Shown here in pieces: positions 45,818 through 58,027 of a DNA stretch of 64,000 nucleotides; position 1 is the first letter of the stretch; the number at the start of each line of letters is the position of its first letter. The stretch lies in assembly GCA_020740775.1 (NCBI GenBank), contig JAHEWK010000005.1, positions 1,178,001-1,242,000 of the forward strand, given 5' to 3'. The position numbers and the translations under genes were made by a program. The notes beneath the pieces were generated by a model. It did not search any database. It had not been told where the DNA came from and saw only the letters and a list, made by a program, of their open reading frames with translations. Origin of the DNA: Ilyonectria destructans (lineage: Eukaryota; Ascomycota; Sordariomycetes; Hypocreales; Nectriaceae).

Positions 45818-47468
45818 ATGGCCATCCTCGACAGATACCCGCGTGGTGTCGCGCCGACCAGCCAGAGCACCTTCTTGGGCCTCACCACGAAGCAATGGTC
45901 GCTGACCACGGTACGGCCCCCAATTCATCATTCCCTCCCATGGACTCAACCTTTAGCCTGTTGGTGAAGCGATATACTGACAATCTGGTGGCTCAGTTGG
46001 TCTTGCAAAATTCCGCTTTGATCTTGGTATGTGCCCGAATCACCACCTCCAATATCATGACAATCCTAACCGGACTGTTGATAGATCATGCACTACTCTC
46101 GCGTAATGCCCCCGTCTGGCGACCACCGGTACTTTACCTCGACCGCCGTATTTCTCAATGAGGTCATCAAGTTCGCCGTCTCTCTCTCCCTCGCCATCTA
46201 CGAAACTTCCAAGACACTCGCCCCCACCACCCCCGCCACGGTCCTCTTCGAGCAGATCTACAACACCGTTTTTGCCGGCGATGGCTGGAAGCTCATCCTT
46301 ATTGCTGCTTTCTTTACACTCCAGAACCTGTTGCAATACGTTGCCGTGGGTAACCTCGACGCCGTTCACTTCCAGATTCTCTACCAGCTCAAAGTATGTC
46401 CGCCAATGAATTTCGTGGCTTCAATCCATGGCAATACCTGTACCAAGACTCGAATTAAACTAACAATTTTCTAGATCCTCATTACTGCCCTTTTCAGCGT
46501 CAAACTTCTCCGCCGACATTTGAGTCCTAAGCGCTGGTTCGCTCTCGTCATCCTCACCCTTGGCGTTTGCATTGTCTCCATGCCTCAATCCGACTCCTCC
46601 TCTCCGGGACCCTCTCCCATTATTCACGATATGACGGACCACTTCTTCCCTCGGTCCCTTCATGAACTCGGCCACGCCCCCGTTGACTTTGCTTCTGGAG
46701 GTAGCCTCTCTAAGCGCTCCGCTACCTATCAAGGCATCGACCATGACCTACCACCTCCCGACCCTCTGATGGACTACTCTGTCGGACTGACCTCTGTCTT
46801 GGTTGCTGCCTCTGTTTCTGGTCTCACCGGCGTCTACTTTGAGAAACTGCTCAAGGAGAGCCCCACCCAGGCCAGTGTCTGGATCCGCAATGTTCAGCTG
46901 AGCTTCTACTCTCTTTTTGCGGCGCTCCTAGGCGGTGTCATCTGGCAAGACGGAAGCGGCATTAGAGAGCATGGCTTCTTTGAGGGTTACAACTGGGTCG
47001 TGTGGAGTGCTGTGATCCTCCAAGCTGCCGGCGGTCTGATTGGCAGCGTAGTCATTCGCGATGCCGACAATATTGTCAAGAGCTTTGCGACAGGTATCAG
47101 CATTGTCGTCAGTTTCTTAATCAGCGTCTTCGTTTTCAACTTCGAGGTTACTTTTACGGTATGGCCCCTTGTTGCAGTTTGCACTGTCCCCTAACTAATG
47201 TTTCCAGTTCATCCTCGGCACCTCACTCGTCCTCTTGTCCACATACATCTACGGCAGCTCGGATCGTAGTATCCACCGCCCCGCCCCTATCAAGATCGCC
47301 AAATTTGAGAAGCCTACTATCGAGCGAGTATACACTCCTCGTGGAACTTCTGGGACTCGCATGACCCTCGCGCCTTTCGACGGCAATGTTGGCGTAACCA
47401 GCAGCCGGCCCAACAGCCCGATGCTTCCCCGGCAACCTAGCCGGACCAACATCAAGAGGGATGACTGA
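45818..47468 (+). CDS. Golgi nucleotide-sugar transporter (UDP-galactose/UDP-GlcNAc type)
   Basis: Multi-pass antiporter that would bring UDP-sugars into the Golgi lumen. Five exons, 45818-45910, 45997-46026, 46085-46393, 46475-47158 and 47208-47468, give 458 aa. All introns are phase 0, and exon 2 is only 30 nt. Family signs: LVLQNSALILIMHYSR, EVIKF, LQNLLQYVAVGNLDAVHFQILYQLK, LKESPTQASVWIRNVQLS and GLIGSVVIRDADNIVKSFATGISIVVS. About ten membrane segments are expected. A Ser/Pro-rich loop interrupts the middle, and the tail is hydrophilic. The closest named family is SLC35A (UDP-galactose transporter), but UDP-GlcNAc cannot be excluded. Confidence 0.92.
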
Positions 47469-48123
47469 TTTATGACCAACAAAGAAATGGGGAAAGGTCC
47501 CCACGGCACTCCGAACGAAAACCAGGTTAACATCCAGGTGCGAGATCAACAGCACCATAAGGATGTCACCTCTTATGAATTTGCAACGATATTATGACAT
47601 GAAATATATTCACATATATACAGATATATATAGGCAACATATTCTAGATGCCATGGACACATGCATTTTTTGGACAGCTAGAACAGTTACTTCCGGGTCT
47701 AGATGGGCGTTGTCCTGGTGGCAATGCAGGTCAGGAACGTAGGAAAGGCGCGCTGGAGATACCACGAAATGTGCCCATCCCTTCCTAACAGTTGGGCGGG
47801 AAGATGGAAGGATAGATTCTCAAAATGTTGGATTTTAGAAGTGTGAGGAATCATTGCCTGATCCTCCACCGGCTTTTCTACGACCAATATTGGTTCATTG
47901 GGCGGAAATAGACGTCTATTTTTGATTCTAGCCCATCTGTTTTGTGTGGTTTTCGTCCAACTCGATCCCTTCTCCAGGACGAAGGAGCGTGATACTCATC
48001 TCCATCTGCGTCATATACCCATCCCCATTAAATCCGCCATCGACTTGATGATATGTGCTCCGGGGGTTTACAGCAGCTGAATTTTGGTTTCATGCTTTGG
48101 TATTAAATAGTGTGCTTCTCCGT
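47469..48123. other. Intergenic between convergent glycosylation genes
   Basis: No gene seen; short AT tract (ATATATA-rich) near 47605-47635 typical of 3' processing regions. Confidence 0.5.
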
Positions 48124-49579
48124 TTACATGATGACCTCGTTGGAGACGTCCTAGAATTTTATGTTAGTATACAAGATGCGTTAGTCAGGGGGGGTGAACA
48201 TACCCGCTTCAGCTCCTTGTAAGGCAAGCAGACACAGTTTGACACGCGAACCTCATCGCCAACACCGCAGTCCTTGCCGAGAATGGTGATGCTCTGGACC
48301 TTGACGCCGTTCTTGATGATGCTGGTCGAGTGGCTGCCGACGGGGAGAGGAGTGCCCTCAACACGTGCCCAAGCACCAATCCGGCTGCCCCAGCCGACGA
48401 CGGAGTAGAGGACGCAGGCATCGTGCTTGACCTCGGAGTCCTCGAGGACAACACTCTCCTTGATGCGGGCGCCAGCGCCAACGGTGACACGGGGGCCAAT
48501 GCTCACGTTGGGGCCCAACTTGGCGGTGGGGTGGACGTCGGCGGTGGGGTGGATGAAGACCGGGGGCACAATGTTGGCGCTGGGCGTAGAGAGCTCGTCG
48601 CTGCCGGCCTGGGCGGCCTGCTGGAGGTAGAGGGCGTTGGCGGGGACGGCGGAGCCAGCAGTCTTGATCTGACGCCAGAAGTCCTTAGTCTCGTAGACGT
48701 AGAACTGCTTACTGTCGGCCATATCACTCAGGATATCCTGCTCGAGGCGGATGACCTCGTTCTTCTTGCCCTCATCATCATCATCATCGTCGGGGAGGAT
48801 GAAGCTGTTCTCGAGGTTATCGGAGGAGGGGTAAGAGACGAGGCGCGAGGGTCGGTCGAGGCGGCGCTTAATGGCAGAGCGGATGGAGGGGAAGATAGCC
48901 TCAGTAGAGAAGAGATAGACACCGCAATTAATGAGGTTGCTAATGCGAGACTCGGGCTTCTCGACGTAGTGCAGCACACGGCGGGTGTGGGCGTCGGAGA
49001 CGATGCAGCCGAAGTTGGTGGCAGCCTCGTCGCTCACGCGGGTACCGAGGATGACGGCCTCGGCATCCTTCTCGATGAAGAGGCGCAGCATCTCATCGAG
49101 GGGGAAGGAGCAGCAGACGTCGGCGTTGAGGACAAAGAGGCGCTCCGGGCGGCCCTTAAGGATGGCATCGCGGAAGTGGTAGAGACCGCCAGCGGTACCG
49201 AGCGCCTCGTACTCGCGGAGGTACTTGATGGTGATGGCGGGGAACTCCTTGGCGGAGTCCTTGATGAAGTCGCGGAAGACGGACTCGTCGTAGTAGCCAA
49301 TGATGTAGACCTCCTGGATCTGCTTGTTCGGGACGCGGGCGACGGAGCTGAGGCAGTGCCAGATGATGGGGTGGCCAGCGACCTCGAAGAGGGGCTTGGG
49401 GACGTCGAGGGAGAGGGGGCGGAAGCGGGTGCCTCGCGAAGGGCCACCGACCTGGGAAGAGTTAGCGGACTCGAGCCTATCGAGGGTCAAACGGGGGGGG
49501 AGTGAAGCTATACCAGGATAACGGCCTTGGTGGCGCCCTGGTCCTTTGCGCGATGCGCCATGGGGACGTGCAGAGACAT
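48124..49579 (-). CDS. Mannose-1-phosphate guanylyltransferase, GMPPA-like
   Basis: GDP-mannose pyrophosphorylase family. Exons 49579-49514, 49451-48204 and 48150-48124 give 446 aa; the last exon is only 27 nt and restores ELKRDVSNEVIM at the C-terminus. The N-terminal nucleotidyltransferase part has VGGPSRGTRFRPLS and VPKPLFEVAGHPIIWH, the form typical of the alpha (GMPPA) subfamily rather than the catalytic beta form (GGFGTRLRPL). The C-terminal half is a left-handed hexapeptide beta helix (IHPTADVHPTAKLGPNVSIGPRV). In animals GMPPA is an allosteric GDP-mannose sensor; its role in filamentous fungi is less clear. An Asp6 run from a TCA microsatellite lies mid-protein. Confidence 0.9.
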
Positions 49580-50920
49580 TTCTGTGGAAGAGCAACGGAA
49601 AATGGAGAGGGTGGGGGAATCTGAGCAGAAGCGTCTCGGATGGCGTTCCTTGGAGGGTTGAGGGTGACAATGTATAGTTGAGTGGTGGTGGGAGATTTGG
49701 CGGTTGCTGGCCTTGTCTGGGCTGTTTTGGCGGGGGAGATGATGGAGGCGGTCACAGCAAACTAGGTGTCTACAGTAGGACAGGGGGGTAGCTGGTTTCG
49801 CTGTGGATTATGCGATTAAGCGATGAGGCAAGTCTTGAAAGCTGTCAACTTGGGCTAGCTCCATCAATAAGAATCGCAGGATGCATCTCGTGGCATGTTA
49901 GACTTGGCCCAAGGGATCTCACATGGGTCTCGTCAATCCAGGGGAATGCCTTTCCTGACCGTAGAAGTGGGTTATGGATTCCCTTGACCGTCGTATCGCG
50001 GGGACGAGACCCTGCGTCTGCCTGCCTTATCGTTTCGGTGAACAGCAGCTCCACCGATATCGTCGAGGCCACACCGACGGTGAACCTCCCGCCTGCGGGA
50101 AGGGCATCAACTTTCCAGGGGGGTGGACCCCCTGAGGCGGTCCGCGCGCCCCTGGCCACTTACACGGCACGGTGCTGCAACCACTAAAACTCGCCTGCTT
50201 CACGGCCCGCGCGTTCACTGGAGGGCGGCTGCTCTCAGGGGCAGCAAGGCGCGCCAGCAAGGGGGCCGCCGCTGCCTGGTTGCTCCCCCAGCCACTCTAA
50301 TTTTCTTTTCCCAAATCTTTGGCCAGTGGAGATACGTACCTGCACTGGCGCAACTCCAGGAAGCATTAACTTTTGTTAAGAGGAGGACCGGTATAGCGGC
50401 TGGAAATTCAATTCAACGGGGATTTAAATATTGATAGCTCCCTGAATACGAATTTCGTGATCATATTAGGCGCGTTTTGTATTTTTATGAATTTTTGAAG
50501 GCCCATGCAGCGCGTTGTATCACATGACCGAGGCTGACCCTCTAACAGCCATTATCGACCTCTGGTGTTGCTCCAGAGCCGCATCGCTCTGGGGGCGAGA
50601 GCGCGAAACACCATCCACATTAGTCCTTCAACACCTCGACTCATCACTTTCATCTCACCAGCTCCCTCACCAACCGCTCACCTTGCGATAATACATTCTT
50701 TCGGTGTTTTGTTTGTTTTGATACCCTCTATGAGTCTCTTGTCGTTTGGTCAAACCCGTGACTTGTCATTCATCTGTTTACCTGGGCAACCATCTCAAAA
50801 ACGGCCTAGCAACGACAGCCTGAAGCATCTGTCTGTGTTTGCTTCACTCACTCACCTGACATCCAGTTCAAACGCCTGCCTATTCACTTCCACCAAGTGG
50901 GCCCACTCAAGTCGAGGTGA
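49580..50920. other. Intergenic between divergent genes
   Basis: No gene seen. Shared upstream region of the guanylyltransferase and the dynamin-like gene. Confidence 0.5.
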
Positions 50921-53900
50921 ATGAATTCTGAACCGGCGTTCAGCAACAAGATGCCGCACTCTACAAATCGCCGGGCTGCGCGTGGGCCCAACTCTCACCG
51001 AAACAACATCAAACGAGATCCCGACTCCACCACCGACTCAACCTCACTTGATGATTCCGGAACTTTCAACAACACAGATCGCAGAAGAGGCACTTCAAAT
51101 ACCTCAAACTTTGGTGGCAGCTCCACCTACTTGCCCGTCGACCAGTCCTTCTACCGTCAAGGGCGCTCTGATGCACGTAAGTCTCATGTTATCTTCTCAC
51201 TCAGATCCTCTTCAACGAACCAACAACTGACTCATCTTTCATAGCAACGCCCAGTGAGCGCATCACAGAGCCAGAACCGCTGCTGCGGGAAATGAGGATG
51301 CGTGCCCCTACCAGCGCTGCCGCTGAGAGTCCCACCAGCGTGGACCCTGGCGAGTCCTTCTTCCACACATCGTTCCAGGACATCGGCAAGAAGCTCAAGG
51401 CCTGCAACGACACGCTTGGTGAGCTTCAGCAGCTTGGTGTCTCTCACGATGTGCAGCTCCCAGAGCTCGTCCTCGTCGGGGACCAGTCAGCCGGCAAGTC
51501 CAGCCTGATGTCGGGACTGGCCAACCTTGAGCTTCCACGGAGTGAAGGCACTTGCACCCGCTGCCCGCTGCACATTCGTGTTTCTCGAAACAACGAATGG
51601 TCTTGCAGGGTGTGGCTGCGTAAGGAATACTCCTACCAGCCTCCTAATGGGCGATCCATCACCGAATCCGATGTCACGGATGAGGATCCATTCTACCCTT
51701 GGCGCAAGCTTCCTGTCACGGCTGTGCACGAATTCAAGACCATGCATGAAAAGAACGAGATCGAAGACGTTCTCCGCTGGGCCCAGATCGCCATTCTCAA
51801 CGACGACAAAGGCCACAAACTCTTCGTTCCTGGCTCTGGATCCATCGCTATGAATACCCCAATCGCTAAGGCAGCTGATGAGGTGACGGCCAAGTTTTCG
51901 CCCAATATTGTTGCTCTCGAAATCAAAGGCCCCGAGCTTCCTGACTTGTCTTTCTATGACATGCCTGGCATCTTTCAAAACCCTGCTGACGCTCGGGACG
52001 ATTACCTTGTCAACGTTGTTCGGAACCTGTCCAGGGAATACATCAAACACCCATCCGCCATCATTCTTTGCTCCATGCCCATGAACAGCGATGCCGAAAA
52101 CTCATCCACTTTTGGGCTCACCCGCAAGCTGGGCGCGTTGAAACGAACTATCGGTGTGCTGACCAAGGCGGATCTCATTCCCGAGGGCGGTAACCATGAC
52201 CAGTGGCTATCTATCATGAATGGCGAAGCTCATCAGACTGGTCTTGGTTATTTCATCACTTCACGACCCCAAGGCAAGGATCTTGATGAACTAAAGGCGT
52301 GGGAAGAGCATGTGTTCGAGGACCACTCGTTTGAGAGATGGCCGGCTGAGTTCCATTGCTTCTTTGCGCAATGTGGCATCGAGAGACTCAAGACATTTTT
52401 GTCGGAACGACTAGGAGAAGAGTTTGCGAAGAGGTAAGTCACCCCTACCAATCATCCGGTTGGACAAGCAATATGATATACTAACATGCCTGCCTTTAGC
52501 CTTCCCAACATCAAGTCCACGCTCAAACACCACCTTGACAAGATCAACGGCCAACTCAGCAAACTCCCAGAGCTACCTGTGAACGTTGAACTTGAAGTGC
52601 AGACTGGTGTCATGGAGTTTGGTGAACACGCCCGATCCGAGCTGCGACCTGCTGAGTTCTCGAAGCGGTTCGGTGCTCTCCCTGACAACTTCCGCGACTG
52701 CCTCCTCGAGATGAAGCCCAAGTTTACCCTCAAAGATGCCAGCGACTCTCCAGTGGTCGAGATATCCGATGATGAATCGGATGCGGGATCTGCTACGACG
52801 GGTGTCATGACACCCACTTCTAAGCGACGTAATATGGGGCCTCCAACAACTCCGGCGAAGCGACAACGGATGGAGCAAGTGGCTAATGGAAACAATCACA
52901 ACGGCCAAAATGGAAACAATGGACACATCAAGCCAGAGGAAGGGAGAGGTAGTCTCCCTCCCAGACCTTCTCCAGCCGCACGACGAGCTCAATTTCCCGA
53001 ACCTTTTGCCGCGTTCAGCAGCGTTGGACGAGGCTTCGCGACACTACGCCAGGTACGGGATGAGATCAAGGCCAAGACCCGGGCTGGCATGCCGGACATC
53101 ATTACTGAAGAAGTCTACAATGACCTTTGTCGCAAAGCTATAAAGCCCTGGGATGGGCCGATGAAGGCATTCCTGGATCATATTATGCGTCTACTCTCCA
53201 ACCTACTGGAAGCAGCCCTCAAGAAGTCTTTTGACCGCCTCAGCAAGCGTCTGATCTACCAGGAGTCTCGGAAACTGCTGAGGGGGTACTTGGAGGAGCA
53301 GCACGGGGAGACTCTCATCGCTCTCGCGGGCGTATATCGCCTGGAGACGTTTGGCCTATTCACCATCAATCGTGAGGCCTTCCACGGATGCCGCTCGGCT
53401 GAAGGGATCCTCTTGATCCGCTACCGCCACGAAATGCGTATGAAAGCCCACGGGTATTCCGATGGGCGAGCACCGGATCCATGGGAGAGTCTAACGGAGG
53501 AGAAGCGAGCCCAAGACAAGAAGCGACGCGAAGCTGATGTCGTCAAGATTGGCCCCGATCCGTTCGAGCGAGAGCTTGAGGTGATTTCATATGTTAGGGC
53601 CTATTATCGCCTCGCGGCGCTTCGGTTTGCCGACTCAGTGGCGCTGCAAATTACGAACGGCATGATTCCCCAGATTCAAAGGCAGCTGCCGTATTATCTG
53701 GATGAGAAGCTGGGCCTTCGGGGGCCGGACGCCGCGAAGATCTATGAGCGGCTCATGGCGGAGGACGAGGCCACGGCGACGAAGCGAGAGACGCTCAAGG
53801 GAGAGCGGGAGAAGTTTGTCAAGGCGCTGGCCAGTATCGAGGGGCTGGAGACGGGAGCCGACAGCAACGAGTTCTCGCAGGAGGTGTCGTATGAACCGCA

Positions 53901-53964
53901 GGAGACTGAGGAGACCGATGCCATGATGAGCGGCGCGATCCAGGAGGATGGCGGAGAGGCATAA
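50921..53964 (+). CDS. Dynamin-like GTPase with inserted nuclear/SUMO-type signals
   Basis: Large GTPase of the dynamin/Mx superfamily, about 969 aa. Exons 50921-51176, 51245-52433 and 52500-53964. A second ATG at 50951 is also possible. The N-terminus (~1-125) is Asn/Ser/Arg-rich. GTPase motifs: G1 GDQSAGKS at 164-171, the TRCP switch I block, G3 DMPG at 324-327, G4 TKAD at 392-395. The stalk follows, interrupted at ~560-640 by a disordered insert carrying PVVEISDDESD (566-576) and two basic clusters, KRR (590) and AKRQR (601-605), then an Asn/Gly/Gln/His run. The C-terminal helical region resembles the stalk and effector domain; the tail is acidic. Proteins of this group are often called Mx-like in fungi; function unknown. 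Confidence 0.9.
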
Positions 53965-56900
53965 GTTGGCTTCGGTTGCGACGTGGCTTCGCTCGGTCTG
54001 TGAACGGCCGACTGTAACAAGAACAGTTCAGGTGGCATGGAGGCGGTCTTGCTTTGATGTCAACTTTTGGTTGGATGTCCCCAGGATAGGGGCTTGTGTG
54101 TATCACATCGGATTTGTCATTTCGGATTTGTTTTGATGCGAAAGGGAAAAGGAGAGATGTTTGGATGCCAGATTCCTCTGGTGGTGTGGGAATGTTGCCA
54201 CGATGCTTGGAATCGCTTGCTTTGTGACAAGGAACTGAACCACAGGGGAGGTTATGGACGGCTAATGGATAAATGGATCTGCGGGGCGACGCGCATTGTA
54301 TCGGGAAGCTATTCAGGCGATCCCGCGCCAAGAACGGGGTCCTTCATGCAGGAATCAGTTTGTTTTTGGAAGCTGAAGGGTTGAGATGTCATGATGAACA
54401 AAACGGGATGAAAAAGTACATTACTCCAGCCGAGATCCGAATAGCATGGTGACGACGAGTCCCAGGTGACAGATGGTCCGGCAGGATAACAAGGATGCAA
54501 GATGAATTCCAGATAGCCTAAATGCAAATCGTGACTTCCCATCGTCCGCACCCGCATGGTCGCACCTTAATGTTGCTGTTAAAGCAGGGGGATATATTAG
54601 CCAGACCAGCAGCGATGGCGCCTAAAACGAATGGCGCCGTCTTGAGACCTGGTCATACGAGAGTCGAGAGCCGAGACTAGTCTTTCGGATTCATAACGTA
54701 ACGTAACTGATATTCCTCTCTTAGTGGCATGTGGCAGGCAAATATTTTACCCCAGCAGGGTCTGAGAGATTCCCCTCGTCAATGATATTTGTAAAGTATT
54801 ATACTTGGCTGCATGGGAGGGCGGACTCGGCCGACGTGTGCATTCTTTAGCCTCCGGGAACATGGGAAGCAAGCCAGGGTCGCAAGCTGAGGCATTCACG
54901 GAATGCAGCTGATGACGCTGGGAGAGCGATGTCCATTTTTAGCACATTCCTCCAGTCTGGGAGATGGATTATCGCATACGCGGGCTGCGAACTGCGAGAG
55001 AACTACTCCATACTGCCAGACACGACCGAAGATCCGGTAGATGCGGCGGGCGGGGCTAAATTGTGTGGGCACGGAGGACAGACGACGGAGACGGACGGCA
55101 CACAGAGACGATCAATGATTGGTGGAGGAAGTACACTGGGACCTGGAGTAGGTAGGACCTTGAGGAGAAACCTAACTTAGGGCAGAAGTCTTGACGGCGC
55201 ACGTAGTAGCAGCATGTATGTGCCATCATCTCAGAAACACCATCCATCTTGCCGCCACGGACAAGCAGGCGCCAACCCGGTGACTTTCTCTCGGCTGTTG
55301 TCTTGTCACCTGTGACCAAGATCAGAGGTGGTAGTCGCCGAGTGAAGCCCAATCTAGAAGCCGTCATACAGTACCGTGAGGCCCAGGTCCCCGGCGTGGT
55401 TTTTTCCTGCGGAGCTCGTCTGTCGGCGGAGATCCCGCATCTCCGGGCCAGCCCCACCCGCCTCCGGGCACCCCCCCCCGCCGTGACACCAAAGTCCACT
55501 CTTCAGCTTCAGGATGAGAAACTCCAACATACGTACGGATAATAAGCTTCCAATTTAGAATTTCGATGGGAGCCAAGATCAGGTTTGGAGAAGGCAACCC
55601 CAAGTTACCACTGCCACGGGTCCGTCTTGAAGCTTCCCGACAACACACCCAACCCATCGGCATTGAAGTCTCCGAGTCAAGCTATGAGACGAGACAGAGT
55701 ACTGTCCAGGAAGATGCCTGCTCCTCCACCTCAACGATTATCTGATGTCTTGTATCATCTCCCTCCGCCAGAAGCTAAATTGACTCTAAAGGTGTCTCAA
55801 TGTCGTTAGGCACGTGGGAGGCTTGACGTCGTCCGCCCTTAAGATGCTTAAATCCACTAAAGATTAGCATTCTCTTCTTACCTCACGTCACCCATTGATC
55901 ACATTTACAGCACTCAAGGTGTGCTGACTGGAACCGCGCCTGACAACGCATACATGGAAGCTGAAGCTGGGACAGTTACAGTCTCGTTCAGCCTTCATTT
56001 CCTCGTGAAGCACACTGGCCAAAGTACCAATTTCGGTTGCGCGCCTTCTACCAAGGGCACTGTGGCTCTCGGGCCTGGTATCCGAAAGCGCGTTTCGTCA
56101 ATTGGAGCCAGGGCTAAAGCCCGGTCACACGCAGCCTTACCTACCTCGTCCACAGAGCCCAGGGTTGGCTCTGCGAGAAGCCTGTGCCGTAAAGCTCCGG
56201 CCTGGCTGTAGTAACTGCCGAGGGACGACTGGGGACTGCGCGAGCTGCATTCATGTGGCCTACGATTCGCGGGACGCATCGCGGCATCGTCACCCGCTGG
56301 AGGTTTTTGGGTGGGGAGCGGGTGGCTGGACGGAAATACCCTGGGAACTGGTGTCACACCAGGCTGAGAATCTAGCATCGGCCTTATTTCTACATCAGTC
56401 TGGCCGCCGTGTCCAATCAGCTGAAACGTTGCACCCGCATGGTATAGTAATACTGGTTAGAGCCAGGTCCAGCGGAGCCAGCTCCGGCAATATGGCAACT
56501 CCAATCAACCATGTCGTCCATTTTCGGGTATTTGTTCTACTCTAGTCGGCCATGGACTGCCGATTGATCCATTGACTTGGTACAGAAGAGGCACTAGAAC
56601 TTGAGTAACTAACTTACACAGTACGTACATGGTGGTATTGAAAAAGGATCATGGATCATGGATCATGCCACCCTCCACGTGAAGCCGGATATTGACCCAA
56701 ATCACCCGCCGTCGATTCCCCGCAGGAAGAGCTCCAGTGGCCTCCTCTCTCCACAACATCCCCACAGAACCCTTGCAACCTTGCATCTCCTCCACGTTTT
56801 GGAGCCGGTCCAGCAGATCAACAACCCGTTCCTCCTTTCGGGGTTGAGGGAGGGAAGCCGTCGACACATTGGCTGGATGAATCTGAGTCCCTATTTTGCC

Positions 56901-58027
56901 GGTTTTCCCACACGCCGCCGCGAGGATCCCCCTCACCCCAGACTTAATTGGGGTGGGCACAGACGTCTCGCGCCATCTTGGGCCAGGATCAACGTTAATT
57001 TTCGAGCCTAAGTGATGGGTACCTTTGTTTTTCGCTTAGTCGGAAGCTTGGAGGCGATTGGTATCGTTCGTGGGGTTTTTGGAAGAGCAAAGAGCAATGG
57101 GAGGGCGCAGGGCGCAAGGCCATGCTGAGGCCATCACGGACGACGATGAAATTGGCATCAGTACGACGGCCATCGCAGGATGCAGTACTTCGTACATCGA
57201 CCATTTAATTGCAGCTGGCTGGATCTTGATGCCGCCAAAGTTCCATCATTCGACCTGCGCTGCAACGCAACGCTCCATGCCCACCGACCGGGAATATCGG
57301 TGTGCCGCCGCCTGTCCAACAGGAAAAGCGGCTGGGCTTCAACATCCCTTGGGGGCTAGGTTCTAACGGCCCCGAGCTGACGGGTCCAGGAGCTGCGGGC
57401 CACTTTGGCGGATCTTGGCAACCCCTTGGACGACGTCTTTCACAGGTTGGCCACACGTATATCCCGAATCACAGGCGTTGTAAATTAGCTCTCTGACTGC
57501 TCTAGCCGCCGGATGACCTCTCACGGTACATCTCCAGGTACTCGACGAGCGTCCACGAGACCGCACCCCGGTCCCGAATGGACTTATCCTAGCCGAGATC
57601 TACTTCTCTCCAGGCGTCCTGCCCTGAGCAAGAGCGCCGGTGAACCACACAACATGAGACCCTGCTGCAGTCTCACGAGGGGCCGTCGACAGTCAAACTC
57701 TCCAACCCGCCTTTCCGCCCCCGGTTGCAAAGACCCCTACCATCCCGGTTCGGGACTCTCCCCGCCTTGTCCGATGCATCCCCCACACCATTCCCGTCGG
57801 TTGAAATGCACCATAGGAGCTCTGTGGTGGCCAGACGTAGCTCCAGAGCAGAGCTCACACCCCCAGGAACAATATAAGTGGAACGGATATCCCCTTGACG
57901 CTGTGCCTTTCACTTCGTCAATCTCCATCCACGAGACTGCCCTCCAGCCAATTCCTCACTCGGGCCTCATTCTTATCTTCGTTATCACAACTTCACCCCG
58001 CAATCAACCAATCAATTGCGCACCGCA
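53965..58027. other. 4-kb stretch with no recognisable gene
   Basis: Many short open frames, none with protein-like composition or splice structure that I trust. It includes a C10 run near 55469 and a GGGCTAAAGCCC palindrome at 56111. The right end is the promoter of the sugar transporter. Confidence 0.5.

Noticed and set aside
48330..49505. 391-codon plus-strand frame opposite the GMPPA-like gene
   Set aside because: Gly/Val/Asp-rich low-complexity shadow of a GC-rich coding strand; no start context, no motif.
55054..56118. GGCTAAA (XlnR-type) motifs at 55054 and 56112 before the sugar transporter
   Set aside because: They lie 1.9-3 kb from the start codon and a 7-mer is expected by chance at this length.
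55921..56211. Possible small gene of 96 codons
   Set aside because: No signal peptide, no conserved motif, composition like neighbouring non-coding frames.
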